In this document: piece after piece, positions 16,800 through 25,644 of the stretch
How the letters are laid out: each line of letters starts with the position of its first letter
Position numbering within the stretch: position 1 is the first letter of the stretch
Assembly (NCBI RefSeq): GCF_003709565.1
Contig: NZ_QNRC01000005.1
Coordinates: 124,001-188,000, forward strand
Direction: 5' to 3'
DNA length: 64,000 bases
From: Paracoccus sigandri
GTDB taxonomy: Bacteria; Pseudomonadota; Alphaproteobacteria; Rhodobacterales; Rhodobacteraceae
Notes under the pieces: generated by a model
Database searches by the model: none
The model's input: only the letters and a program-made list of their open reading frames with translations
What the model was told of the DNA's origin: nothing
Translations under genes and position numbers: made by a program

Positions 16800-17918
16800 A
16801 TGCAGATCGGATGTCCCAAGGAAATCAAGCCGCAGGAATTCCGCGTGGGCCTGACCCCGGATGCCGCGGCCGAGGCGGTCGCGCGCGGCCACGGCGTGCT
16901 GGTCCAGGCCGGGGCCGGCGAGGGTTCGGGCTTCACGGACGAGGATTACCGCGCCGCCGGCGCCCGGATCGCGCCGGATGCGGCGGCGGTCTTCGCCGAT
17001 GCCGAGATGATCGTGAAGGTGAAGGAGCCGCAGGCGCCGGAACGGGCGATGCTGCGCCGGGGCCAGCTGCTGTTCACCTATCTGCACCTGGCGCCCGATC
17101 CCGACCAGACGCGCGAGTTGCTGGCCTCGGGCGTGACCGCCATCGCCTATGAGACGGTGACCGACGCGCGGGGCGGTCTGCCCCTGCTGGCGCCGATGTC
17201 CGAGGTGGCGGGCCGGCTGGCGCCGCAGGTCGGGTCCTGGGCGCTGCAGAAGCCCAATGGCGGGCGCGGGGTGCTGCTGGGCGGCGTGCCGGGCGTGCGG
17301 CCCGCCAATGTCGTCATCATCGGCGGCGGGGTCGTGGGCACGGCGGCGGCGCGGGTCGCGGTGGGCATGGGCGCGAATGTGACGGTGCTGGACCGCTCGG
17401 TGCCGCGGCTGTCCTATCTGGACGACGTGTTCATGGGCAAGCTGACCACGCAATATGCCAGCGGCGCGGCGGTGGCGGACCTGCTGCCCCTGGCCGACAT
17501 GGTGATCGGCGCGGTGCTGGTGCCGGGGGCGGCCGCGCCCAAGCTGGTGCGGCGCGACCAGCTGGCGGCGATGCGGCCCGGCGCGGTGCTGGTCGACGTG
17601 GCCATCGATCAGGGCGGCTGTTTCGAGACCTCGCGCCCGACCACCCACCAGGACCCGATCTACGAGGTCGACGGCGTGGTCCATTACTGCGTGGCGAACA
17701 TGCCGGGCGCGGTGGCGCGGACCTCGACCCAGGCGCTTGGCAATGCGACGCTGCCCTTCATGCTGACCCTGGCCGACAAGGGCTGGCGGCGGGCGACCGG
17801 CGAGGATGCGCATCTGCGCGCCGGCCTGTCCACGCATGAGGGGCTGCTGACCTCGCCCCCGGTGGGCCAGGCGCTGGGGCTGGAATCGGTGACACCCGAG
17901 GCCCTGCTGGGCCTTTGA
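16800..17918 (+). CDS. ald: Alanine dehydrogenase
   Basis: A 372-aa NAD-dependent enzyme that reversibly deaminates L-alanine to pyruvate and ammonia. Family marks: the start [20 protein letters not shown] with the substrate-binding Arg and Lys, the K-V-K-E-P stretch at about 75, the H in YLHLAPD (about residue 96), the Rossmann motif [20 protein letters not shown] at about 170, and D270-region [16 protein letters not shown] lies 6-12 nt upstream of the ATG at 16800; an overlapping ATG at 16795 is out of frame. The leader has a small hairpin at about 16767-16784 around GGGCCCCTTTCGAAGGGCC. Probably regulated by the divergent Lrp-type protein. Confidence 0.93.
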   Translation: MQIGCPKEIKPQEFRVGLTPDAAAEAVARGHGVLVQAGAGEGSGFTDEDYRAAGARIAPDAAAVFADAEMIVKVKEPQAPERAMLRRGQLLFTYLHLAPDPDQTRELLASGVTAIAYETVTDARGGLPLLAPMSEVAGRLAPQVGSWALQKPNGGRGVLLGGVPGVRPANVVIIGGGVVGTAAARVAVGMGANVTVLDRSVPRLSYLDDVFMGKLTTQYASGAAVADLLPLADMVIGAVLVPGAAAPKLVRRDQLAAMRPGAVLVDVAIDQGGCFETSRPTTHQDPIYEVDGVVHYCVANMPGAVARTSTQALGNATLPFMLTLADKGWRRATGEDAHLRAGLSTHEGLLTSPPVGQALGLESVTPEALLGL

Positions 17919-17927
17919 GGGCTGACG

Positions 17928-17956
17928 GTCATGGCCGGCGGCGAGCCGGCCATGAC
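17928..17956. terminator. Bidirectional terminator between ald and mscL
   Basis: Perfect 12-bp stem GTCATGGCCGGC (17928-17939) and GCCGGCCATGAC (17945-17956) with a 5-nt loop, centred between two convergent genes only 47 nt apart. Confidence 0.65.
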
Positions 17957-17965
17957 GGATGCGGA

Positions 17966-18406
17966 TCAGGCGCCGGGACGCGCGGCCAGCAGGTCGCGGA
18001 TCTGAGCCAGCAGTTCCTCTTGCGAGGGGCCGGCGGGCTCTTCTTCCTTGACTTCCTCTTTCCGCAGCGCGGCCGTCTGGACGCGGTTGACCGCCTTGAC
18101 CAGCAGGAACACCGCCCAGGCGATGATGAGGAAGTTCAGCACCGCCATCAGGAAGGAACCATAGGCGAAGATCGCCGCGCCGGAATTGCGCGCGGCTTCC
18201 AGGCTGGCGCCATCCGGCACGTTGCCCGACATGACGAAATACAGGTTGGTGAAGTCGATGCCGCCGATGATCAGGCCCAGGATCGGGTTGATCATGTCCT
18301 CGACCAGCGAATTGACGATGGCGGTGAAGGCGGCGCCGATGATGATGCCGACCGCAAGGTCGATCACATTGCCACGGGCAATGAACTGCTTGAATTCCTG
18401 AATCAT
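17966..18406 (-). CDS. mscL: Large-conductance mechanosensitive channel MscL
   Basis: A 146-aa homopentameric inner-membrane channel that opens under membrane tension in hypo-osmotic shock. The N-terminal amphipathic helix [20 protein letters not shown] and the pore helix [20 protein letters not shown] are intact. TM2 spans about 78-102 ([20 protein letters not shown]), and the cytoplasmic C-terminal helix [11 protein letters not shown] follows an acidic linker. ATG at 18406 matches the family; the 42-codon upstream extension has no homology. Divergent from the glutathione transferase gene. Confidence 0.96.
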   Translation of the reverse strand: MIQEFKQFIARGNVIDLAVGIIIGAAFTAIVNSLVEDMINPILGLIIGGIDFTNLYFVMSGNVPDGASLEAARNSGAAIFAYGSFLMAVLNFLIIAWAVFLLVKAVNRVQTAALRKEEVKEEEPAGPSQEELLAQIRDLLAARPGA

Positions 18407-18500
18407 GAGATTAGCTGTCCCCTGTAACGCGCGACATTCCGCCGCAAGATTAGCCGATAATGCAGTTGGTCCAAACAGCCGGGAAGGAGCATTTTTTCCG

Positions 18501-19211
18501 ATGGCCCTGAACACTGACGAATTTCCGATCACGAAACGCTGGCCACCAAGGCGGGCCGAGGTGATCCAGCTTTATTCACTGGGGACTCCGAACGGCGTCA
18601 AGGTATCTATTTTGCTGGAGGAGCTGGGCGTCGATTACGACGTGCACCGGATCTCGATCTCGGATCCCGAGGACCAGATGACCCCGGAATTCATCAGCCT
18701 GTCGAAAAACAACAAGATTCCGGCGATCCTGGACCCCGACGGGCCGGACGGCACGCCGATGGGCCTGTTCGAATCCGGCGCGATCCTGATCTACTTGGCC
18801 GACAAGTTCGGCAAGTTCCTGCCGAAATCGGGCGCCGCGCGCTATGAGGTGCTGCAATGGCTGATGTTCCAGATGGGCGGGGTCGGGCCGATGTTCGGCC
18901 AGGTCGGCTTCTTCCACCGCTACAAGGGCGCCGAGATCGAGGATCCCCGGCCGCGCACCCGCTATTACAACGAGGCCAACCGGCTGCTGGGCGTGATCGA
19001 CCGGCAACTGGAAGGGCGGGACTGGATCGCCGGCGACTACTCGATCGCCGACATGGCCATCGTTCCCTGGATCCGCGCGCTGCGCGTCTTCTACGAGGCG
19101 GAAAAGGAGGTCGGGCTGGACAGCTTCGCCAATGTCGCCCGCTATGTCGAACGCTTCGAGGCCCGGCCCGCCGTCCAGCGCGGGCTGGAGGTACCGCCGC
19201 GCCAGGACTGA
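18501..19211 (+). CDS. Glutathione S-transferase, YghU/Ure2p-like (nu) class
   Basis: A 236-aa GST. The thioredoxin-like N-terminal domain (about 20-105) has [20 protein letters not shown], the glutathione-site loop [13 protein letters not shown] and the [15 protein letters not shown] helix, which together mark the YghU/YfcG/Ure2p-type class. The all-helical C-terminal domain includes [14 protein letters not shown]. These enzymes often act as disulfide-bond reductases using two glutathiones. GGAAGGAG lies 12 nt before ATG 18501. Monocistronic; a GC hairpin follows the stop. Confidence 0.9.
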   Translation: MALNTDEFPITKRWPPRRAEVIQLYSLGTPNGVKVSILLEELGVDYDVHRISISDPEDQMTPEFISLSKNNKIPAILDPDGPDGTPMGLFESGAILIYLADKFGKFLPKSGAARYEVLQWLMFQMGGVGPMFGQVGFFHRYKGAEIEDPRPRTRYYNEANRLLGVIDRQLEGRDWIAGDYSIADMAIVPWIRALRVFYEAEKEVGLDSFANVARYVERFEARPAVQRGLEVPPRQD

Positions 19212-19220
19212 GAACCGACC

Positions 19221-19252
19221 GGCCCCGGCCGTCCCGCAGGGCGGCCGGGGCC
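19221..19252. terminator. Terminator hairpin between GST and DsbA-like genes
   Basis: Perfect 11-bp GC stem GGCCCCGGCCG (19221-19231) and CGGCCGGGGCC (19242-19252), 10-nt loop, in a convergent gap. No T run. Confidence 0.5.
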
Positions 19253-19288
19253 ATGTCGCGCGCGGCCCGTCAGGGCCGCTCCGCAAGG

Positions 19289-19927
19289 TTACTCGGCTTC
19301 GGCCAGCTTGGTCTCGATGACCTCCTTCAGCTGGTCCCAGGGCTGGTTCATGACCTTCTCGCCGCCGATGATGAAGGTCGGCGTGGCCTCGATCTGGTCG
19401 GCGGTGGCGTTCTGCTGGAAGGTCGCGATCAGTTGCTCGGCCTTGGCGGTGTCGTCCCAGCAGGCGGTCATCTGGTCCTCGGTCATGCCCGCCTTCAGGC
19501 CGATCTTGCGCAGATTGGCCGCGATCTCGTCGCCCGAGCCGCCGCCCAGCCATTTCTCCTGCTCGTCGAACAGCATGTCCGAGACGGCGTAATACTTGTC
19601 GTCGCCGCCGCAGCGCGCCAGGATCCCGGCCCACAGGCCGACCTGGTCGAAATAGACGTCGCGCTGGATGAAGCGGACCTTGCCGGTATCGACATATTCC
19701 TCGATCAGGCTGGGCAGGCTCTGGGCGTGGAAATTCGCGCAATGGCCGCAGGTGAAGCTGGCATATTCCACAACGGTCAGCGGCGCGTCCTCGGCCCCCA
19801 GCGCGATATCGGGCAGGATCTCGGGCGCGGCGGCCTCGGGGGTGGCGTCCTGCGCCATGGCGGCGGGAACGGCGGCGAAGGCCAGCGCCAGCGCGGTCGC
19901 GGCAGAGCGGATCAGCATGGGGGTCAT
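19289..19927 (-). CDS. Periplasmic DsbA-type thiol:disulfide protein
   Basis: A 212-aa exported thioredoxin-fold protein: signal peptide (about 1-25, ending AMA-QD), active-site C-x-x-C as CGHC (in YASFTCGHCANFH, about residues 59-64), an inserted helical domain, and the cis-Pro loop ATPTFIIGG near 180. It should introduce or shuffle disulfides in the periplasm, like DsbA/BdbD-type family members. Its start overlaps the stop of dciA (ATGA), so they are co-translated. Confidence 0.88.
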   Translation of the reverse strand: MTPMLIRSAATALALAFAAVPAAMAQDATPEAAAPEILPDIALGAEDAPLTVVEYASFTCGHCANFHAQSLPSLIEEYVDTGKVRFIQRDVYFDQVGLWAGILARCGGDDKYYAVSDMLFDEQEKWLGGGSGDEIAANLRKIGLKAGMTEDQMTACWDDTAKAEQLIATFQQNATADQIEATPTFIIGGEKVMNQPWDQLKEVIETKLAEAE

Positions 19928-20472
19928 CCTTTCGGTGTCTTTCGTGGTTTTCGCGTGGCGACATTCAGCGCCAGCCGGGCCATCGCCTCGGCCAGCACCG
20001 GGTCCTCGAACCGGGCGCCCACCTGCCGGGCCGCTTCCTGCGCCGCGGGATCGGGGGCGGCGGCGGGGCGGCTGGCAGGGGCATGGGCGAACTGCGCCTG
20101 CCCCTCGGCAAAGCCCGAGGCGGCGGTCTGGGTCAGCACGATCCGCTGGATCGCGTTATAGCCATAGCAGGCGTTCACCCGCTCGCGCAGCTCGGGCAGC
20201 TGCATCTCGACCATGGGCGCGACCGGGCCGGTGGTCAGCAGGGTCAGCGTCGCGCCGAAGCCGCCGCGCGAATGGCTGATGCGGACCGGGCGGGTCATGG
20301 CGGCAAGCTGGGCGCCGGCGATCTCGGGCCAATGGGTCAGCAGGCGCGAGACGGCGAAGCCCCGCCCCTCGGCCGCCTTCTGCACCCGGCGCGACATCAG
20401 CGACGCCGCCGCCTCGAAGCCGCGCTTGCGGCGCGATCCGGGGCTGTCGCTGCGGTTCTGCATCTGTGCCAT
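19924..20472 (-). CDS. DUF721/DciA family protein
   Basis: A 182-aa DUF721 protein. DciA proteins load or recruit the replicative helicase DnaB in bacteria lacking DnaC; the family assignment is clear but the role here is inferred. Conserved stretches are RGFAVSRLLTHWPEIAG near residue 40 and NACYGYNAIQRIVL near residue 105. Start at 20472 (MAQMQNRSDS) rather than the ATG 43 codons upstream. Divergent from mutY and coupled to the DsbA-type gene, an order common in Alphaproteobacteria. Confidence 0.82.
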   Translation of the reverse strand: MAQMQNRSDSPGSRRKRGFEAAASLMSRRVQKAAEGRGFAVSRLLTHWPEIAGAQLAAMTRPVRISHSRGGFGATLTLLTTGPVAPMVEMQLPELRERVNACYGYNAIQRIVLTQTAASGFAEGQAQFAHAPASRPAAAPDPAAQEAARQVGARFEDPVLAEAMARLALNVATRKPRKTPKG

Positions 20473-20557
20473 TGCCGTCCGATGGGTTATCACCCGGACA
20501 GCATTAACCAGCGCGGCGCAAGGATGAAAGCGCGCGCTGCGCCACGAGGACTGAAAA

Positions 20558-21610
20558 TTGCGTGACGACAAGGTGATCGGCAAGCAAACCGGGAAGGTCA
20601 TCGCCGGCCCGCTTCTGGCCTGGTATGACCGCCATGCCCGCCAGCTGCCCTGGCGGATGCCGCCGGGGACCGGCCGCGCCGATCCCTATCGCGTCTGGCT
20701 GTCCGAGGTGATGCTGCAGCAGACCACCGTCGCGGCGGTGAAAAACTATTTCATCCGCTTCACCACGCTGTGGCCGCGCGTCGAGGACCTGGCGGCGGCC
20801 CCCGATGCGCAGGTCATGGCGGAATGGGCCGGGCTTGGCTATTACGCCCGCGCCCGCAACCTGCTGGCCTGCGCCCGCGCGGTGGCGGCCTCGGGCGGCG
20901 GCTTTCCCGACACGCGCGCGGGGCTGCTGACCCTGCCCGGCATCGGCCCCTATACCGCCGCCGCCATCGCCGCCATTGCCCATGACGCGCCGGAAACCGT
21001 GGTCGACGGCAATGTCGAGCGGGTCGTGGCGCGGCTGTTCGCGGTCCAGACGCCGCTACCCGCTGCCAAGCCGGAACTGACCGCGCTGGCAGCAAGGCTG
21101 ACGCCCCGGACCCGGCCCGGCGATTACGCGCAGGCGATGATGGACCTGGGCGCGACCATCTGCACGCCCCGCAGCCCGGCCTGTGCGCTGTGCCCCCTCA
21201 GCGACATGTGCGACGCCCGCGCCCAGGGCATCGCGCCCGAGCTGCCCCGCCGCGCGCCCAAGGCGCCGAAGCCGCAGCGCACCGGCATCGCCTGGGTGGC
21301 GCGCTCGGCCGATGCGCTGCTGCTGGAGGAGCGCCCGGCCAAGGGGCTGCTGGGGGGCGTGCTGGCCTTCCCCTCGACCGGCTGGGACGGGCGCGAGATG
21401 CCGCCCCCCTGCCCCGCCGACTGGCGGCATCTGGGCGAGGTCCGCCATGTCTTCACCCATTTCAACCTCAGCCTGACGGTGATGGCCGGCGACCTGGCCG
21501 GTCCCGCCACGCGCGGGCGGCTGGTGCCGCTGCGACAATTCGACCGTAGCGCCCTGCCCGGTTTGATGCGCAAGGTCTGGGACATGGCGCGCGACCAGGT
21601 GAAACAGTAG
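20558..21610 (+). CDS. mutY: A/G-specific adenine glycosylase MutY
   Basis: A 350-aa base-excision repair enzyme removing adenine mispaired with 8-oxoguanine. Catalytic Glu E50 lies in SEVMLQQT. The helix-hairpin-helix LLTLPGIGPYTAAAI is at about 123-137, with the catalytic Asp D150 (VVDGNV). The 4Fe-4S cluster cysteines are C202, C209, C212 and C218 (C-x6-C-x2-C-x5-C). A C-terminal NUDIX-like 8-oxoG recognition domain starts at about 235. The start is a TTG with GAGGA 8 nt upstream; no better start exists before the conserved region. It is followed after 9 nt by the AlkB-like gene. Confidence 0.95.
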   Translation: MRDDKVIGKQTGKVIAGPLLAWYDRHARQLPWRMPPGTGRADPYRVWLSEVMLQQTTVAAVKNYFIRFTTLWPRVEDLAAAPDAQVMAEWAGLGYYARARNLLACARAVAASGGGFPDTRAGLLTLPGIGPYTAAAIAAIAHDAPETVVDGNVERVVARLFAVQTPLPAAKPELTALAARLTPRTRPGDYAQAMMDLGATICTPRSPACALCPLSDMCDARAQGIAPELPRRAPKAPKPQRTGIAWVARSADALLLEERPAKGLLGGVLAFPSTGWDGREMPPPCPADWRHLGEVRHVFTHFNLSLTVMAGDLAGPATRGRLVPLRQFDRSALPGLMRKVWDMARDQVKQ

Positions 21611-21619
21611 GATACCGTC

Positions 21620-22759
21620 ATGAGTTCTGCCCGCCCCTCGAACCTGCCCGCCGCCGCGCCCTTCTGGATGTCGGTCCTGATGCTGCCGCTGGTGGCGCTG
21701 GCGGCGGTGCTGGGCGGCTGGTGGTGGCTGCTGATCCCGGCCTATGCCTGGTATCTGACCACGGCGATGGACGGCATCCTGGGGCTGAACCAGGAAAACC
21801 CGGACCCCGAGACCGGCACCGCGCAGCTGTTCTGGCACCGCGCCGTCACCATCATCTGGTTCCCGCTGCAATTCGCCGCGATCTTCGGCTCGATCTGGTA
21901 TGTCCAGCAGATGGGCCACCTGTCGGGCTGGGAAAAGCTGGGCCTGTTCTTCGGCATCGGCGTTTTGTCGGGCACCATCGGCATCGTCTATGCCCATGAG
22001 CTGCTGCACCAGAAGACGCCGCTGGAACGCTGGCTGGGCGATCTGCTGCTGGCCTCGACGCTCTATTCGCATTTCCGCACCGAGCATCTGCTGGTCCATC
22101 ATTCCTGGGTGGCGACGCCCCGCGACGCGGTTTCCGCCCGCTATAACGAGGGGTTCTACCGCTTCTTCTGGCGGGTGCTGCGCGACAGCCCGGCCAGCGC
22201 CTGGCGGGCGGAAACCCGGATGCTGGCCCGCGCCCGCCGCACGCCCTGGGACCGGCGCAACCCGTTCTGGCGCTACGCGGCGCTGCAGCTGGGGATGCTG
22301 GCGCTGGCGGCAGCCTTCGGTGGCTGGCAAGGCCTGCTGCTGTTCGTCTTCCAGGCCTTCATCGCCATCTGGCAGCTGGAGCTGACCAACTATGTCGAAC
22401 ATTACGGGTTGACCCGCCGCCATCTGGGCGAGGGCCGCTATGAACATATCCTGCCGCGCCACAGCTGGAACGCCAGCCATACCGCCTCGAACTGGCTGCT
22501 GATCAACCTGCAGCGCCATTCCGACCACCATTACAAGCCCGAGCGCCGCTTCCCGCTGCTGCAGACCTATGGCACCGACGAGGCGCCGCAGCTGCCGCTC
22601 GGCTATCCGGCGATGACCTTCGTGGCGATGGTGCCGCCCTGGTGGCGGCGGCGGATGAACCCCCGCGTCCGGGCCTGGCGGCGGCAGTTCTATCCCGATA
22701 TCGAGGATTGGGGCCCCTATAACCGCGGCGAATTGCCGATGCCGCGGAATGCGGTCTGA
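21620..22759 (+). CDS. AlkB-type membrane alkane/fatty-acid hydroxylase
   Basis: A 379-aa integral-membrane di-iron hydroxylase of the alkane 1-monooxygenase family. The histidine boxes are complete: H126-x3-H130 (HELLHQ), H156-x3-HH (HLLVHH), H261 in NYVEHYG, and H300-x2-HH (RHSDHH). Six or so membrane helices surround them. It would oxidise the terminal carbon of alkanes or similar chains using rubredoxin-type electrons. No rubredoxin, alkT or regulator gene is nearby, so the substrate is uncertain. It sits 9 nt after mutY, probably in one transcript for positional rather than functional reasons. Confidence 0.85.
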   Translation: MSSARPSNLPAAAPFWMSVLMLPLVALAAVLGGWWWLLIPAYAWYLTTAMDGILGLNQENPDPETGTAQLFWHRAVTIIWFPLQFAAIFGSIWYVQQMGHLSGWEKLGLFFGIGVLSGTIGIVYAHELLHQKTPLERWLGDLLLASTLYSHFRTEHLLVHHSWVATPRDAVSARYNEGFYRFFWRVLRDSPASAWRAETRMLARARRTPWDRRNPFWRYAALQLGMLALAAAFGGWQGLLLFVFQAFIAIWQLELTNYVEHYGLTRRHLGEGRYEHILPRHSWNASHTASNWLLINLQRHSDHHYKPERRFPLLQTYGTDEAPQLPLGYPAMTFVAMVPPWWRRRMNPRVRAWRRQFYPDIEDWGPYNRGELPMPRNAV

Positions 22760-22769
22760 GCGCGGCGGA

Positions 22770-23156
22770 TCAGCCCTTGCCGCCCTCCTGCCCCAGAAGC
22801 ACCTCGCGCAGGACCACCGCGTCATTGTGCCGTCCGTCGCGCGCGCCATAGACCAGCGTGACCGTTCCCTGCCGCGCCAGCGCGCGGATGTGATCCAGCT
22901 GTTCGCCATGGTCCCGCAACTCCGCCCGGTAACGGCGGCGGAACTCTTCCCAGCGGGCGGGATCGTGGCCGAACCATTTGCGCAGCTCGGTGCTGGGTGC
23001 GATCTCCTTGATCCAGTCGTCCAGCGCGGCATCCTGCCTGCTGCGCCCGCGCGGCCACAGCCGGTCCACGAGGATGCGGGTGCCGTCCTCGGGCGCGGCG
23101 GGCTCGTAGGCGCGTTTCAGCCGCAGATGCGCGGCGGGAATGGCGGGTCGGGTCAT
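22770..23156 (-). CDS. DUF488 family protein
   Basis: A 128-aa DUF488 protein with the family marks KRAYEPAAPEDGTRILVDRLWPRG near the N-terminus, the WFGHDPARWEEFRRRY stretch, and VTLVYGARDGRHNDAVVL near the end. Function unknown in the family. The start at 23156 (MTRPAIPA) is preferred over an ATG 27 codons upstream. A strong terminator separates it from ccrM upstream, so it has its own promoter; its stop is only 10 nt from the convergent AlkB-like gene. Confidence 0.85.
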   Translation of the reverse strand: MTRPAIPAAHLRLKRAYEPAAPEDGTRILVDRLWPRGRSRQDAALDDWIKEIAPSTELRKWFGHDPARWEEFRRRYRAELRDHGEQLDHIRALARQGTVTLVYGARDGRHNDAVVLREVLLGQEGGKG

Positions 23157-23204
23157 GAACGCCCCCGGGGGTTGTCGGCGCAGGCTAGCATGGAAACGCG
23201 ACCG

Positions 23205-23235
23205 AAAAAGCCTCGCCATGCGGACATGGCGAGGC
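23205..23235 (-). terminator. Intrinsic terminator of ccrM
   Basis: Perfect 11-bp stem (GCCTCGCCATG 23210-23220 with CATGGCGAGGC 23225-23235), 4-nt loop, followed on the minus strand by five T (23209-23205). Located 56 nt after the ccrM stop. Confidence 0.85.
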
Positions 23236-23290
23236 AAGTTGGTCCCCCCGCGCGGCTGGCGGCGGAACGTGGCGAACTGCGAAAAACGGA

Positions 23291-24512
<1,222 letters not shown>

Positions 24513-24516
24513 AATA

Positions 24517-24531
24517 GGTTAAGAATTAACC
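24517..24531. promoter_or_regulatory. Inverted repeat GGTTAA-N3-TTAACC at the rnhB end
   Basis: Six-base arms GGTTAA and TTAACC around GAA, overlapping the rnhB stop and lying about 93-107 nt upstream of ccrM. TTAACC-type half sites resemble CtrA boxes, but the spacing (3) is not the classic TTAA-N7-TTAA. Confidence 0.3.
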
Positions 24532-25143
24532 TTTACACAAGATATTGTGGACGGGCCTGAAGGAACGCCTATGATGTGGGGTAATCCCGATATCTAGAAG
24601 CGCGCGCTTGTGGGCCGGCGTCGGATAGCCCGCATTCACTTCCCAGCCATAGCCGGGATGCTGTTGCGCCAAATCCACCATGATGCGATCGCGCAACACC
24701 TTGGCCAGGATCGAGGCCGCCGCGATCGACAGGCAGCGCGCATCGCCCTTCACCACCGGCTGGGCCGGAAGCGGCAGGTCGCGGGGCACGCGGTTGCCGT
24801 CGACCAGGACATGGCAGGGCGGCTGGCGCAGGCCCGCGACCGCCCGGCACATCGCCAGATGGGCGGCGTGATAGATGTTCAGCCGGTCGATCTCCTCGAC
24901 GCCGACATGGGCGGCGGACCAGTCGCAATTCAGCATGATCCATTCGGCCAGCACCTCGCGCCGCGCGGCGGTCAGCTTCTTGGAATCGTTCAGCCCCTCG
25001 GGGATGCGGCCGGGCTCCAGCACCACCGCCGCCGCCGTCACCGGCCCGGCCAGGGGGCCGCGCCCGACCTCGTCCACGCCCGCCACCCGGCGCGCGCCGC
25101 CCGCCAGCACGGCGGTCTCGTGGCTGAAATCGGGCAGGCTCAT
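24526..25143 (-). CDS. rnhB: Ribonuclease HII
   Basis: A 205-aa enzyme cleaving RNA in RNA-DNA hybrids and single ribonucleotides in DNA. The acidic active site is seen in GVDEVGRGPLAG (Asp, Glu about residue 20), DSKKLT, and the Asp of VLVDGN near 115. SIAAASILAKVLRD is the conserved helix. ATG 25143 overlaps the allA stop (ATGA), so translation is coupled; the frame extends far upstream only as a shadow. Confidence 0.95.
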   Translation of the reverse strand: MSLPDFSHETAVLAGGARRVAGVDEVGRGPLAGPVTAAAVVLEPGRIPEGLNDSKKLTAARREVLAEWIMLNCDWSAAHVGVEEIDRLNIYHAAHLAMCRAVAGLRQPPCHVLVDGNRVPRDLPLPAQPVVKGDARCLSIAAASILAKVLRDRIMVDLAQQHPGYGWEVNAGYPTPAHKRALLDIGITPHHRRSFRPVHNILCKG

Positions 25144-25619
25144 GGGGTGATGGTCACCGGGTCGATGCGGACTTCCTCCAGGTTCACGCCCTCGCCCTCG
25201 CGGTCGACGACCAGGAAATCGGCGGCGCGGTCCAGCGGCGTCAGCACGCCATGCCAGACGCCGGCGCGCAGGTTGATGCCCATGCCCGCCGGCACCAGGA
25301 AGGCCAGCGGCGCGCCGGGACGGCCGCCCGCGTCGGGGGCCACGACCGACAGCCAGGGGTCGGAATGCAGCGGCATGAAGGCCTGCGATCCCAGCGGATG
25401 GCGCTCCAGCAGCGCGCAATCATGGGGCAGGCTGACCGGCTTGGACCGGAAGATCGAGATGATCGCCTCGCCGCCGCCGCGTTCGACCGTGGCAAGGGCA
25501 TGATGGCGTTCGCAGCGGCCCTCGTTGATCATGCGGTCGGCCTGGGCCCTGGGGGTCAGCAATTCTCCGAAGGGGGCAAAGGCTTCGGCGGTGATCGGCA
25601 TGGCCTTGATGGTGGTCAT
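25140..25619 (-). CDS. allA: Ureidoglycolate lyase
   Basis: A 159-aa AllA/DAL3-type protein splitting ureidoglycolate into glyoxylate and urea, the last step of allantoin use. Marks are AFAPFGELL near the start, the HSDPWLSVVAPD stretch, and VWHGVLTPLD with the metal-site His. AGGAGGAG lies just upstream of ATG 25619. No other purine-catabolism genes are nearby; it sits 25 nt after the sulfotransferase/GT90 gene and overlaps rnhB, so its operon is not functionally obvious. Confidence 0.9.
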   Translation of the reverse strand: MTTIKAMPITAEAFAPFGELLTPRAQADRMINEGRCERHHALATVERGGGEAIISIFRSKPVSLPHDCALLERHPLGSQAFMPLHSDPWLSVVAPDAGGRPGAPLAFLVPAGMGINLRAGVWHGVLTPLDRAADFLVVDREGEGVNLEEVRIDPVTITP

Positions 25620-25644
25620 GAATGGCTCCTCCTGTCGGACTGTT

